Assembly (NCBI GenBank): GCA_018334675.1
Contig: JAGXLL010000017.1
Coordinates: forward strand, 1 to 49,987
From: Bacteroidales bacterium
GTDB taxonomy: Bacteria; Bacteroidota; Bacteroidia; Bacteroidales; UBA12077
Direction of reading: 5' to 3'
DNA: 49,987 bases
Shown here: positions 8,561 to 16,391 of the stretch, one piece after another
Layout: every line of letters starts with the position of its first letter
Position numbering within the stretch: position 1 is the stretch's first letter
The notes under the pieces: generated by a model
Database searches by the model: none
Told to the model about the DNA's origin: nothing
What the model saw: the letters and a program-made list of their open reading frames with translations, nothing else
Position numbers and translations under genes: made by a program

Positions 8561-9568
8561 TTAGATGGAGTTTCGAATGATTAAAGAAGCGGGATTTTCA
8601 ATGTGTTCGTTTTTTTTGTTGAGAACCATACGTGCCAGGGTCCTTCCCATGGCATCAAAGTCGGTGGAGATGGTGGTGATGCCATCGGCCACTACTTGTT
8701 TCAGTGGTGTATCGTTATAGGATATGATGCCCAGGTCCCGGCCCAGGGTTAAGCCTTTTCTTTTGGATTCCTTCACCAGGGTCACCAGGTCCAGGTCATT
8801 GGGAACGATATACAGCTCACCCTTTTGAATCTCTCTGCTTTTGAGCTCATGTATAACCTGATGGTGGAACCGGTAGTGGATTGAAAAGTTCCGGAAGCCC
8901 TCCAGCATGCCCACAGGCTCTTTTCCTCCTGGGTGTACCATGATCAGTGTCTGGTACTTTTTCAATAGTTCTATACCGGATTCCAGTGCCTGGTAAACAT
9001 CCTTGTGAAAGTTTTGGTATACGGCAGGATAATAAGGTCCTACCTCCCGATTAAGCTGATCAAGCAAATACACATTGGCTTGCTCGATTTGGGAGACCAC
9101 CGGCCGGATATCCCTGAAAAAGACCGGCATGATGACATAGGTGGTGTACTTGTTCAGATTCTCCAGGATCAGGTTTTTGAATACCCGCTTGTTGAAATAA
9201 TGAAAGTAGATGTCAACGGACGCTTTGTCTTTGACAGCGTTGGTAAAAGAATTATAAAGTTGTTCTTTGAAAGCATTGAGTTCATCAAAGAGCAGGAATA
9301 TCTTTTGCTCGCGATCTATCTGTGTGCTGTTCACGTAATATCCCTTTCCCGGGGTGGAGGCGATGATGCCCCGTGTTCTGAGCTCGTTAAAGGCAGTTAA
9401 TACCGTATCTCTGGAGAGCGAGAGCTCTTTGGCAATGAAGTTGATTGAGGGGATTTTGTCTCCCAGTTGCAGCTGTTTGTTTTCAATGGCATAGTAAACA
9501 GATTGAATGAGCTGTTTGTATTTGGGTACATCTGAACCTTCCTCTATTTGGAAAATTTGTTGTGCCAT
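8561..9568 (-). CDS. GntR-family transcriptional regulator with LacI-type sugar-binding domain
   Basis: A 335-residue regulator. Residues 1-75 are a GntR winged helix: VPKYKQLIQSVYYAIENKQL, LGDKIPSINFIAKELSLSRD, then RGIIASTPGKGYYV. The rest resembles a type I periplasmic-binding-protein effector domain, ending in LGIISYNDTPLKQVVADGIT as LacI-type regulators do. The open frame extends 103 codons further upstream without family similarity, and MAQQIFQIEEGS is the natural start. It heads the galM-galK-symporter-galT operon, so it is the likely galactose-responsive regulator. A promoter and a palindromic operator candidate lie directly before its start, suggesting autoregulation of the whole operon. 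The ligand is inferred from context. Confidence 0.88.
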   Translation of the reverse strand: MAQQIFQIEEGSDVPKYKQLIQSVYYAIENKQLQLGDKIPSINFIAKELSLSRDTVLTAFNELRTRGIIASTPGKGYYVNSTQIDREQKIFLLFDELNAFKEQLYNSFTNAVKDKASVDIYFHYFNKRVFKNLILENLNKYTTYVIMPVFFRDIRPVVSQIEQANVYLLDQLNREVGPYYPAVYQNFHKDVYQALESGIELLKKYQTLIMVHPGGKEPVGMLEGFRNFSIHYRFHHQVIHELKSREIQKGELYIVPNDLDLVTLVKESKRKGLTLGRDLGIISYNDTPLKQVVADGITTISTDFDAMGRTLARMVLNKKNEHIENPASLIIRNSI

Positions 9569-9577
9569 AACGAACCA

Positions 9578-9593
9578 ACTAGTAGGTACTAGT
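9578..9593. promoter_or_regulatory. Candidate operator of the gal operon
   Basis: ACTAGT-AGGT-ACTAGT: two copies of a palindromic hexamer with a 4-base spacer, 9 bases before the regulator's start codon. It overlaps the expected transcription start of the promoter just upstream. Position and symmetry fit a dimeric GntR-type repressor. I did not notice another copy in the window. Confidence 0.55.
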
Positions 9594-9596
9594 ATG

Positions 9597-9627
9597 CAAT
9601 AATAAAAAAATTTACCTGGAAGCACAA
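9597..9627 (-). promoter_or_regulatory. Promoter of the gal operon
   Basis: On the minus strand TTG (9625-9627) is followed after 20 bases by TATTATTG (9597-9604), one mismatch from the Bacteroidota -7 consensus TAnnTTTG. The spacing suits the -33/-7 arrangement. Transcription would start close to the ACTAGT operator candidate. Confidence 0.5.
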
Positions 9628-9644
9628 TCCCTAAATAACAAAAA

Positions 9645-9675
9645 TTTAACAATAAATTCCATTTTATTATCTTTG
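9645..9675 (+). promoter_or_regulatory. Promoter of mnmD
   Basis: TATCTTTG (9668-9675) is an exact TAnnTTTG -7 box; a weak -33 (TTTA, 9645-9648) lies 19 bases upstream. Transcription would begin at about 9682, which favours the internal ATG codons at 9728 or 9734 over the ATG at 9692. Confidence 0.55.
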
Positions 9676-9727
9676 CACCGTCACGAGCAGGATGGAAGGC
9701 TTTCAAGCGGCCTGGCAGCCAAACAAC

Positions 9728-10405
9728 ATGAACATGAAACAGCAGGAACTTAAAGTGGAGCTGACAGCAGATGGTTCTCATACCCTCTATCTGCAGGGGC
9801 TTGAAGAGTATTATCATTCCTGGCACGGGGCCGTTCAGGAATCCCGCCATGTATTTATTGATCAGGGGCTGAAGCAAGTGAAGGCAGGAGAGGTGAGGTT
9901 GCTGGAGGTAGGCTTTGGCACTGGGTTAAATGCTTATCTCACCTGTATGGAAGCAGAAAGTATGGATTTGAAGGTTGACTACGACACTATTGACCTCTAT
10001 CCCCTTTCCGGGGGGATCATTCGCAAATTGAATTATACTCAACAAATGGGCGGTAAAGGGGCGGGTATTTTTAAAAAGATGCACCGGGCGGGTTGGAACA
10101 GGCAGACCACCCTGACTCCTTCTTTTACCATTTACAAGATTTTGGAGGATTTCCTGAAATTTCACCCGGAAGGGAGATACCGGCTGATCTATTTTGATGC
10201 TTTTGCTCCTGAGAAGCAGCCTGCCATGTGGCAGGAGGATCAGCTGAAGAAGATGTTTGATGCCCTCGAACCCGGTGGGATCCTGGTAACTTATTGTGCC
10301 AAAGGAAAGGTGAAGCGGATGCTCAGGGGAATTGGGTGCCAGGTCGAAACGTTGGCCGGACCGCCCGGAAAACGGGAGATGATACGTGCCCTCCGGCCTG
10401 AATAA
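9728..10405 (+). CDS. mnmD: tRNA 5-methylaminomethyl-2-thiouridine methyltransferase (stand-alone MnmD)
   Basis: SAM-dependent enzyme that completes mnm5s2U at the tRNA wobble position; in E. coli it is the N-terminal half of MnmC. About 225 residues from the chosen start, the size of stand-alone MnmD proteins. The SAM-binding motif LLEVGFGTGLNAYL and the catalytic-region motif IYFDAFAPEKQPAMW are both present, as is the final domain ending in GPPGKREMIRA. Homologues begin near MKQQELKVELTADGSHTLY. The open frame starts 36 bases upstream, but those residues have no family counterpart and would leave almost no leader after the promoter. The FAD oxidase half (MnmC2) is absent here. Divergent from the gal operon. 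Confidence 0.9.
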   Translation: MNMKQQELKVELTADGSHTLYLQGLEEYYHSWHGAVQESRHVFIDQGLKQVKAGEVRLLEVGFGTGLNAYLTCMEAESMDLKVDYDTIDLYPLSGGIIRKLNYTQQMGGKGAGIFKKMHRAGWNRQTTLTPSFTIYKILEDFLKFHPEGRYRLIYFDAFAPEKQPAMWQEDQLKKMFDALEPGGILVTYCAKGKVKRMLRGIGCQVETLAGPPGKREMIRALRPE

Positions 10406-10488
10406 TTTTGTAGATGATTTTTTATCGTGCCCCGGATATTTATTATATCTTCGCTCCGTGAATTGAACTATTTATAAATTAAAAAAGT

Positions 10489-11229
10489 ATGAATATGAAT
10501 TTTAGAAATTTATTGATTTTAGCTGTATTGGTGGTATTTATCGGCGCATGCAGCAAAAGTACCAACATTGGCAAAAGCGCCAAGATAAAATCTGAACTCG
10601 ATACCGTTAGTTATGCCCTTGGAGCGGATGTGGCCAATAGTCTTCAAACTCGCAATGGGGTAGATGAGTTGAGCTATACTGCTTTTATGAAAGGTATGCA
10701 GCAAGTATTCGACGGAGAAGAAGTGATGCTGGACGATACCGAGCGTCAAAGCAAGATCCGTGCTTATTTAGAGGAGCTTTCCCAAAAGCGGAACCAGGAG
10801 AACCTGGAAGCCGGCAAGAAGTTCCTGGAAGAGAACAAGAGCAAAGAAGGGGTGAAAGTTACAGAAAGTGGTCTGCAATATAAGGTGATTGAAGAGGGCA
10901 CGGGTATTTCACCTGATGCCAACGACACGGTGAAGGTTCATTATGTTGGTAAAACCATTGACGGAGAGGTGTTTGACAGCTCCAAGGAAAGAGGCGAGCC
11001 TGCTGAGTTTCCTGTTAACCGTGTTATTTCAGGATGGACTGAAGGGTTGCAGATGATGAAGGAAGGAGCCAATTACAAGTTGTTCATACCCACTGATCTG
11101 GCCTATGGAACCCGGGTAAGGCCTGGCGGAGAGATCGAGCCCAATGAAGCACTGATCTTCGATGTGGAGCTTCTTGAGGTGACAAAAGTTGAAGGCGAAG
11201 GCCAGGAGCAATCGCAGCAAGGACAGTAA
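10489..11229 (+). CDS. FKBP-type peptidyl-prolyl cis-trans isomerase, lipoprotein
   Basis: A 246-residue folding catalyst of the FkpA/Mip type. It has a lipoprotein signal peptide (NLLILAVLVVFIGAC), an N-terminal helical dimerisation region (residues 35-110, including the repeated SYALGADVANSL pattern), and a C-terminal FKBP domain: VKVHYVGKTIDGEVFDSS, then GWTEGLQMMKEGANYKLFIP and LAYGTR, ending IFDVELLEV. It should act in the periplasm, anchored by its lipid. The last residues are Gln/Glu-rich and probably disordered. A near-consensus -7 box (TATCTTCG, 10446-10453) lies upstream and a terminator follows, so it is probably transcribed alone. Confidence 0.93.
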   Translation: MNMNFRNLLILAVLVVFIGACSKSTNIGKSAKIKSELDTVSYALGADVANSLQTRNGVDELSYTAFMKGMQQVFDGEEVMLDDTERQSKIRAYLEELSQKRNQENLEAGKKFLEENKSKEGVKVTESGLQYKVIEEGTGISPDANDTVKVHYVGKTIDGEVFDSSKERGEPAEFPVNRVISGWTEGLQMMKEGANYKLFIPTDLAYGTRVRPGGEIEPNEALIFDVELLEVTKVEGEGQEQSQQGQ

Positions 11230-11267
11230 TTTTATCGGGCAAATAAAGATAACTGAAATGTTTTACG

Positions 11268-11297
11268 CCTCCGGCTTACTCCAGCCGGGGGTTTTTT
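11268..11297 (+). terminator. Terminator of the FKBP gene
   Basis: CCTCCGGCT (11268-11276) pairs with AGCCGGGGG (11283-11291), with one G-U pair and a 6-base loop, followed by TTTTTT. About 40 bases after the stop codon. Confidence 0.8.
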
Positions 11298-11442
11298 ATG
11301 GTTTGAACAGCGTACGGACTGAGTGGGAATTTCCTTTATTAACCTGCTTTTCCTCCGTATTACGGATGAAGGATAGGCGGTCCGGGAGGTTCATTTGTGT
11401 GAGGTTTCTCAATGGGGGGTATGGGATTTTTTTGGTCTGATA

Positions 11443-12147
11443 TCAGTCGAGGTGGTGCATGATCTGCCTTTTCTGTTCAAAAAAGGCCCGGCTGTCGAGA
11501 TTTTTTTGATTTTCCCCGAGGGAGTTATTCAATTGGCGTTTGATTCGGACTGGAGGCCGGCTGAAGACGAATAACTCTTCTCCCAGTACCAGGGCCTCGT
11601 CTACATCGTGGGTGACAAAGACCACGGTTCGACGGTCTTTTCTCCAGATCTTCAGGAAAGTCTTCATCAGGTTCCATTTAAGTCGGGGGTCGAGGGTTTT
11701 CAGGGGTTCGTCCATCAGGATGATGTCGGAAGGGTAACAAAAGGCCCGGGCTATAGCCACGCGTTGTTTCATGCCTCCGCTGAGCTGCTCGGGATGGTAA
11801 TGGGCAAAATCCTGAAGGCCTACGATTCTCAGGTTGTTTTCGATCACTTTATCTTTATTATTCATGGGGTGTTGGCGCAGCACGAACTTCAAATTGGATC
11901 TTACCGTCTTCCAGGGAAGCAGGCGGGGTTCCTGAAAGATGAATGAGAATTCCTTACCCAGGACACCGTCGATGGTACCGCTGTCGGGATCCATGATGCC
12001 TCCTATCATGTTGAGCAGGGAAGTCTTCCCGCAACCCGATGGTCCCAGTATGCAGCTGATCTTTTTTTCAGGCATTTCCATGGAAAACTTGCTGAAGACC
12101 ACCAGGTTCTCAAAGGCTTTGTCAATATTTTTCAGTTGGATGCTCAT
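11443..12147 (-). CDS. ABC transporter ATP-binding protein, NitT/TauT type
   Basis: A 234-residue ATPase with Walker A GPSGCGKTSLL (about residues 36-46), Q-loop FIFQEPRLLPWKTV, signature LSGGMKQRVAIARA, Walker B IILMDEP and the switch histidine in VVFVTHDVDEAL. The FQEPRLLPW region and overall length are those of the SsuB/TauB/NrtD group, which energises import of nitrate, sulfonates, pyrimidine precursors and similar solutes. Its start overlaps the permease stop by 4 bases, so they are translationally coupled. The substrate cannot be told from the ATPase. Confidence 0.92.
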   Translation of the reverse strand: MSIQLKNIDKAFENLVVFSKFSMEMPEKKISCILGPSGCGKTSLLNMIGGIMDPDSGTIDGVLGKEFSFIFQEPRLLPWKTVRSNLKFVLRQHPMNNKDKVIENNLRIVGLQDFAHYHPEQLSGGMKQRVAIARAFCYPSDIILMDEPLKTLDPRLKWNLMKTFLKIWRKDRRTVVFVTHDVDEALVLGEELFVFSRPPVRIKRQLNNSLGENQKNLDSRAFFEQKRQIMHHLD

Positions 12148-12908
12148 ATCGCAGGTTTTTTCCAGGAGAGGGTTTGTTTTTCTATAAATCGGATCGCGTG
12201 ATCAAACAGATAGCTTAATACAACGGCCACCACTGTCCAGGCTATGACCCTGTCCACCAGCAGATAGGTCTGTGCATTCTGCATGAAGGTTCCGATCCCA
12301 TATTGAGGTTGGCTAAGGACCTCACCGATGATAATAGCCCGCCATCCAAAACCCATGGCGCTTGATACACCGCTAAAGATGAAGGGGGTGGTGGCAGGCA
12401 GGTATATGTCGCGGATGATCGAGGAGGTTTCAATGCGGTAAACTTTGGCCATGACAATCAGCTTCTGATCGACGTTTTGAATCCCTTCTGTGATGTTGGT
12501 GCAAATGAAGGGGAACATAGTCAGAAGGGCGATGAACACCGGTACCTGTCCCACATCAAACCAGATAAGCGCCAGCAGGATCAGAGATATCACCGGGGTG
12601 GAGCGGATGGTAACCAGTATAGGACGCAGGAATGCGTTGAAAGCCTGGTTCATGCCGGCGGCTACCCCCAGAACCAGGGCCAGGATAAAGGAGATGCCAA
12701 ATCCAATGAGCCCTCTCAATATAGTGGCCGATATGATGCGCAGAAATTCCTTTTCCCTGAAAAGATTGATCACCGCCAGGGTCGTTTCTTCCGGGGAGGG
12801 AAGAATCAACTCCGAGTCTATGGCCCAGGAGCCTACCTTCCAAAGGCCCAGCAGGAAAAGCACCGATATTACCGTGAAGATTCTATTTCCGGAAAAAGAA
12901 TTTTTCAT
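12144..12908 (-). CDS. ABC transporter permease, NitT/TauT type
   Basis: A 254-residue inner-membrane permease with about six hydrophobic segments. The ATPase-contacting EAA-like loop is visible as AKVYRIETSSIIRDIYLPA, followed by GFGWRAIIIGEVLSQPQYGIG, both typical of the SsuC/TauC group. The start chosen gives MKNSFSGNRIFTV; an alternative ATG 21 bases upstream is possible. Either start overlaps the 3' end of the binding-protein gene (26 bases with the chosen start). It forms the import channel together with the ATPase downstream and the binding protein upstream. Confidence 0.9.
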   Translation of the reverse strand: MKNSFSGNRIFTVISVLFLLGLWKVGSWAIDSELILPSPEETTLAVINLFREKEFLRIISATILRGLIGFGISFILALVLGVAAGMNQAFNAFLRPILVTIRSTPVISLILLALIWFDVGQVPVFIALLTMFPFICTNITEGIQNVDQKLIVMAKVYRIETSSIIRDIYLPATTPFIFSGVSSAMGFGWRAIIIGEVLSQPQYGIGTFMQNAQTYLLVDRVIAWTVVAVVLSYLFDHAIRFIEKQTLSWKKPAI

Positions 12909-13857
12909 CGGGCATTTGGCCTCCAACAATATCAGGGTTCATTCGATAGAAAGTATTCAGATAATTGAGTATCTGATCCTGTATGTTCTCAGCCCTTTCC
13001 AAACGTATGTTGCATCTGGGTATGGATTGGGCAGCCACTTGGGGATCATTCAGAATCTTATAGTGTGTGATCCTTTGTGCCCCTTGATCGGGATGCTTGT
13101 TGACCCAGCTGATGGAGTGTTTGTAGGCCTCAAGAAAGGCATTGACCAGGGAAGGATTGGATTTGGCAAATTGCTGATGCACCAAAAGCGCGGTCTGGGG
13201 GATCTCGGAATCGGTCTGTTTCTTCCAGGCCTCATTCAAACTCAGAATGGGTTGTACCTGTCGATTCTTTTTTATCACCATGCTTACCAGTGGCTCACTG
13301 ATCACTGCCAGAGGCGCCTTACCCGAGGCCACCGCATTGGCCAGCTCGATGTGCGTGGGGAAGGAATAATCCAGGGTCACATCTTCCTGCGGGTCCAGAC
13401 CATTGGCCTGCAGCAGGTATCGAAACATCACATCCGGCGTCATCCCTTTGGCCATCAGGTAAATTTTCCTGCCTTTGAGATCCTGCCACCGGCTAACATC
13501 TTTCTGATCACCGAAAAGATACAACGTACCCCATACCGGTATGGCCGCCAGCTGATAATTAACCCCTTTATTATAGAGGATGGAGGCCATATTGGTAGGA
13601 ACCACGGCAAATTCCGTTTTTTCCTGGAACAGCAGCGGTCTGACCTGAAGCGGTTCATTCTTGATCTGAAAGGAGAGTTTCTTGTCATCCAGTTTTTTTA
13701 GTGAGTCCATCATGTGTACCATGCTGATTCCGGCAGGTCCGCGCAAAGTAACAACATGGATGGTGTCGGGGTTCTTTTTTGATGATCCATTCCTGCAAGA
13801 GAGGAGCATAGAGGCAATCAGCAAAACCAGAAAGGTGTGTTTGAGGAAGCATTTCAT
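12883..13857 (-). CDS. ABC transporter substrate-binding lipoprotein
   Basis: A 324-residue protein with a lipoprotein signal peptide (HTFLVLLIASMLLSC). The mature part follows the NMT1/SsuA-type periplasmic-binding fold: VVTLRGPAGISMVHMMDSLK at the start, FAVVPTNMASILYNKG, then LKGRKIYLMAKGMTPDVMFR and PLAVISEPLVSMVIKK. It would deliver solute to the permease encoded next to it. The pattern PTNMA with RGPAGISM is also found in binding proteins near thiamine or metal genes, so the substrate is open. First gene of the operon; a long antisense open frame across it is a shadow. Confidence 0.85.
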   Translation of the reverse strand: MKCFLKHTFLVLLIASMLLSCRNGSSKKNPDTIHVVTLRGPAGISMVHMMDSLKKLDDKKLSFQIKNEPLQVRPLLFQEKTEFAVVPTNMASILYNKGVNYQLAAIPVWGTLYLFGDQKDVSRWQDLKGRKIYLMAKGMTPDVMFRYLLQANGLDPQEDVTLDYSFPTHIELANAVASGKAPLAVISEPLVSMVIKKNRQVQPILSLNEAWKKQTDSEIPQTALLVHQQFAKSNPSLVNAFLEAYKHSISWVNKHPDQGAQRITHYKILNDPQVAAQSIPRCNIRLERAENIQDQILNYLNTFYRMNPDIVGGQMPDEKFFFRK

Positions 13858-13883
13858 CTTGACCGATGCATTTGGTGACCCTT

Positions 13884-13891
13884 CAAAGATA
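13884..13891 (-). promoter_or_regulatory. -7 element of the ABC importer operon
   Basis: On the minus strand TATCTTTG is an exact TAnnTTTG box 26 bases before the binding-protein start. No good -33 partner is visible. No riboswitch-like structure is evident in the short leader. Confidence 0.4.
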
Positions 13892-13954
13892 ATAACTTTG
13901 ACGGACCCGGCCTATTTATTATGTCAAATGCCAGCGATCAAATTGATAAAAAGC

Positions 13955-13984
13955 TTTGTAAAAAATAAATTTGGAATAAATTTG
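13955..13984 (+). promoter_or_regulatory. Promoter upstream of the 155-residue outer-membrane protein
   Basis: TTTG (13955-13958), 18 bases, then TAAATTTG (13977-13984), an exact -7 box. A second TAAATTTG lies 11 bases earlier (13966-13973) because the 11-mer AATAAATTTGG is directly repeated. The leader would be about 110 bases. Confidence 0.5.
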
Positions 13985-14103
13985 GCCTAGGATTGAAGGA
14001 TTGAAGTATTGAATGGGATGTACATTTGTCCTCTTATATCCATATTTGCCTTCGCAACAGAAAATCAGGCAGGGTGTTGAATTAACTATTAAAAGATCAT
14101 TAT

Positions 14104-14571
14104 ATGAAAAGATGGATTGTAGTCATTGCGCTTTTTATGTTAGCTACCGGCGTGTATTCCCAACCGGGCTATCAGACCGGAATAGGTGTACGGGGTGGAT
14201 TTGTATCGGGTGTCACCATCAAGCATTTTACAGACAGTGAGACGGCCCTGGAAGGCATTCTTTCCTTTGGCATTTGGGGTTTTAATGCCACCGGGTTGTA
14301 TGAGATACATGCCCGTGCCTTCGATGTGGATCGGCTCAACTGGTATTATGGAGGAGGTGCTCACATAGGGCAGTGGACCGACGATCATCCCTTCTTTGAT
14401 ACCCGCGGACAATATGCCGTAGTGGGGCTCGATGGTATCCTCGGGCTGGAATATCAAATTGAAGAGATACCCATCACCATCAGTGCCGATTGGAAACCTA
14501 CCATCAACTTTACCGGTAATCCCGGTTCCTTTGGGTTTGGCGGGGCCATGTCGGTACGCTATGTCTTTTAA
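14104..14571 (+). CDS. Small outer-membrane beta-barrel-like protein, unrecognised
   Basis: A 155-residue protein with a clear signal peptide (MKRWIVVIALFMLATGVYSQ). The mature part is Gly- and aromatic-rich with alternating hydrophobic strands (GIGVRGGFVSGVTIKHF, LNWYYGGGAHIGQW, GLDGILGLEYQIEEIPITIS). It ends in SVRYVF, a terminal aromatic typical of outer-membrane barrels. The size suggests an 8-stranded barrel. I do not recognise a specific family. It is followed by a 278-base gap without a gene, then a second barrel protein on the same strand; whether they share a transcript is unclear. Confidence 0.7.
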   Translation: MKRWIVVIALFMLATGVYSQPGYQTGIGVRGGFVSGVTIKHFTDSETALEGILSFGIWGFNATGLYEIHARAFDVDRLNWYYGGGAHIGQWTDDHPFFDTRGQYAVVGLDGILGLEYQIEEIPITISADWKPTINFTGNPGSFGFGGAMSVRYVF

Positions 14572-14849
14572 TATTCCGGCCAAGCAGAATCAGAGGGCTC
14601 CTCAAATGGTCAGCCCCGGTTTATAAAGAATCCCATCCCTGATCAGACCCAGCCCCGGATATATTGTGCCACCTACATGGCTATGGTGATATACCTGAAA
14701 GCTCTCTCACCCGGCAGCGCAGGAAGGAAGGGGCCCAATGCCTTTTCTTGAATCGGCCGGCAAGCAGGGTGTTTGATGAAATTTATCCTTGTTAAATAGG
14801 AACGACAGATGCCTCGAATCTCAATTTTTTTATTTTCTTTGAGGCAAAA

Positions 14850-15989
14850 ATGAAAAAAGGGACTTTTGTTTTCTTTTTCATGCTCACCTGGGCAAGCCTG
14901 CTATACGGGTCCAACCCTCAAGGGCAATACATTACTTCCTTTTCAAGCCTGGAATCGGATACAGCGGATACCCGCCTGGAATCATTCATAAATGAACAAA
15001 CTGAAGGACAATGGTTTTTGGGATACCGCTATGGGGAGTTGAACCAGGAACCCCTCAATCAGTTCACCCTGAAAAGAGGCTATATCACCATAAAGAACCG
15101 TTTCAGTGAGCACTGGTCGGTTCGTTTCACCCAGGACATCACCCTGGACCAGGAGGGGAGCGACCGGGGTAACGTGGAGATGCGCCTTAAATATTGTTAT
15201 ATCAATTACCAGGCCGGTGATTTTGGGGTTTTTACCGATCCTCAGGTGGAGGCTGGTTTGGTACACCGGCCCTGGCTGGACTTTGAGCAGAAGATCAATT
15301 CTTACCGGGTGCAGGGAACCATGTTCCTGGAACGGGTTGGCCTGATGAATTCGGCCGATTTCGGGTTAACTTTTAGCAGCCTGTTGGGAGGCGAGATCAG
15401 CGAACGATACCAGAAGGAGGTAAATGATGATTATCCCGGTCGATACGGCAGCTTTTCGGTTGGTATTTATAATGGCGGCGGTTATCATGCCCTGGAATAC
15501 AATCAGACCAAGAACCTGGAGAGTCGTTTGACTTTGCGTCCATTTCCCGCCTCATTACCCGGGCTTCAGTTTACCTATAACCTTGCCCTGGGCAAAGGTA
15601 ATACAGAGCTTGCCCCCGACTTCCTGATGCACAGTGGATTCATCAGTTATGAGCTCCCCCGTCTAACCCTGACCGGTCAGTATTATGAAGCCCTTGGTAA
15701 TTCAAGCGGCAGCTACGCCAACACCCGTGGAGGCGCCTACCACAACGAGGGATATTCTTTTTTTGCTGAATATAAGATCCCCCATACCCCCTTGAGTTTG
15801 TTCGGCCGGTATGATCATTTTTTATGTGGGGAGGTCAATATTCCCGACAGCCGCCGGGCGATTACAGGTGTGGGGTACAATTTTTACCGGCAAAGCAAGC
15901 TGGTACTCGATGTGGATGCCCTCGACCAGGGCCTCAACGGCAACTGGAACAACCAGATTTACGAAGCCGTGGTGGAAATACGATTTTGA
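14850..15989 (+). CDS. Predicted outer-membrane porin-like protein
   Basis: A 379-residue protein with a signal peptide (MKKGTFVFFFMLTWASLLYG) and a long run of amphipathic strands (HWSVRFTQDITLDQEG, GDFGVFTDPQVEAGLVH, YSFFAEYKIPHTPLSLFGRY) ending in VVEIRF. The overall pattern, with GRYDHF and short periplasmic turns, is that of a 16-stranded phosphate-selective-porin-like barrel, but I cannot assign the family firmly. It would sit in the outer membrane as a diffusion channel. An imperfect -7 box lies very close to the ATG. Confidence 0.65.
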   Translation: MKKGTFVFFFMLTWASLLYGSNPQGQYITSFSSLESDTADTRLESFINEQTEGQWFLGYRYGELNQEPLNQFTLKRGYITIKNRFSEHWSVRFTQDITLDQEGSDRGNVEMRLKYCYINYQAGDFGVFTDPQVEAGLVHRPWLDFEQKINSYRVQGTMFLERVGLMNSADFGLTFSSLLGGEISERYQKEVNDDYPGRYGSFSVGIYNGGGYHALEYNQTKNLESRLTLRPFPASLPGLQFTYNLALGKGNTELAPDFLMHSGFISYELPRLTLTGQYYEALGNSSGSYANTRGGAYHNEGYSFFAEYKIPHTPLSLFGRYDHFLCGEVNIPDSRRAITGVGYNFYRQSKLVLDVDALDQGLNGNWNNQIYEAVVEIRF

Positions 15990-16391
15990 CAGGACTGCTG
16001 TGATATCAGGCTTTTAGTTTCATCAGAAGATAGGGACCCTGCAAAACGACAAGCTTTAGAAAATGGCCTTTAGTACACTAATGATCAAAGCTATGGCAAT
16101 AAAAATGATTCCGATCATGGCTGTGGTTTTAATCTTGAATAAACCAATTTAATACAATTGAGTGACTTATTTGTTAAACAAATATGAAATTATTCTGTAA
16201 TTTTTCCGTGCAATATACATGCCATGATTTTTTCTCCGGTAGAATGGGGTTCTCAGGATTGCCCGGAGATGGAATTGTTATGGAACCGTACACCTTTGTC
16301 CGTTTGCGTACAAGTTTACTGTTCGAATATTGTTTTACCCGGAATCTTTCCTGTATCTTTGAGCCATCATAGCAATTCAGATAACGTTACT
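15990..16391. other. Intergenic region, about 400 bases
   Basis: No long gene. On the minus strand 16056-16118 could encode a 20-residue hydrophobic peptide (MIGIIFIAIALIISVLKAIF), and the opposite strand has an equally short hydrophobic frame, so neither is convincing. The right part carries the promoter for the aminotransferase gene. The open frame that runs through this region into the aminotransferase shows no family similarity before position 16392. Confidence 0.4.
16330..16361 (+). promoter_or_regulatory. Promoter of the class IV aminotransferase gene
   Basis: TTG (16330-16332), 21 bases, then TATCTTTG (16354-16361), an exact -7 box. Transcription starting near 16368 supports the ATG at 16392 as the real start. 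Confidence 0.55.

Noticed and set aside
12490-13701. A 403-codon plus-strand open frame
   Set aside because: It is antisense to the permease and binding-protein genes, has no recognisable family pattern, and both minus-strand proteins beneath it are clear ABC components.
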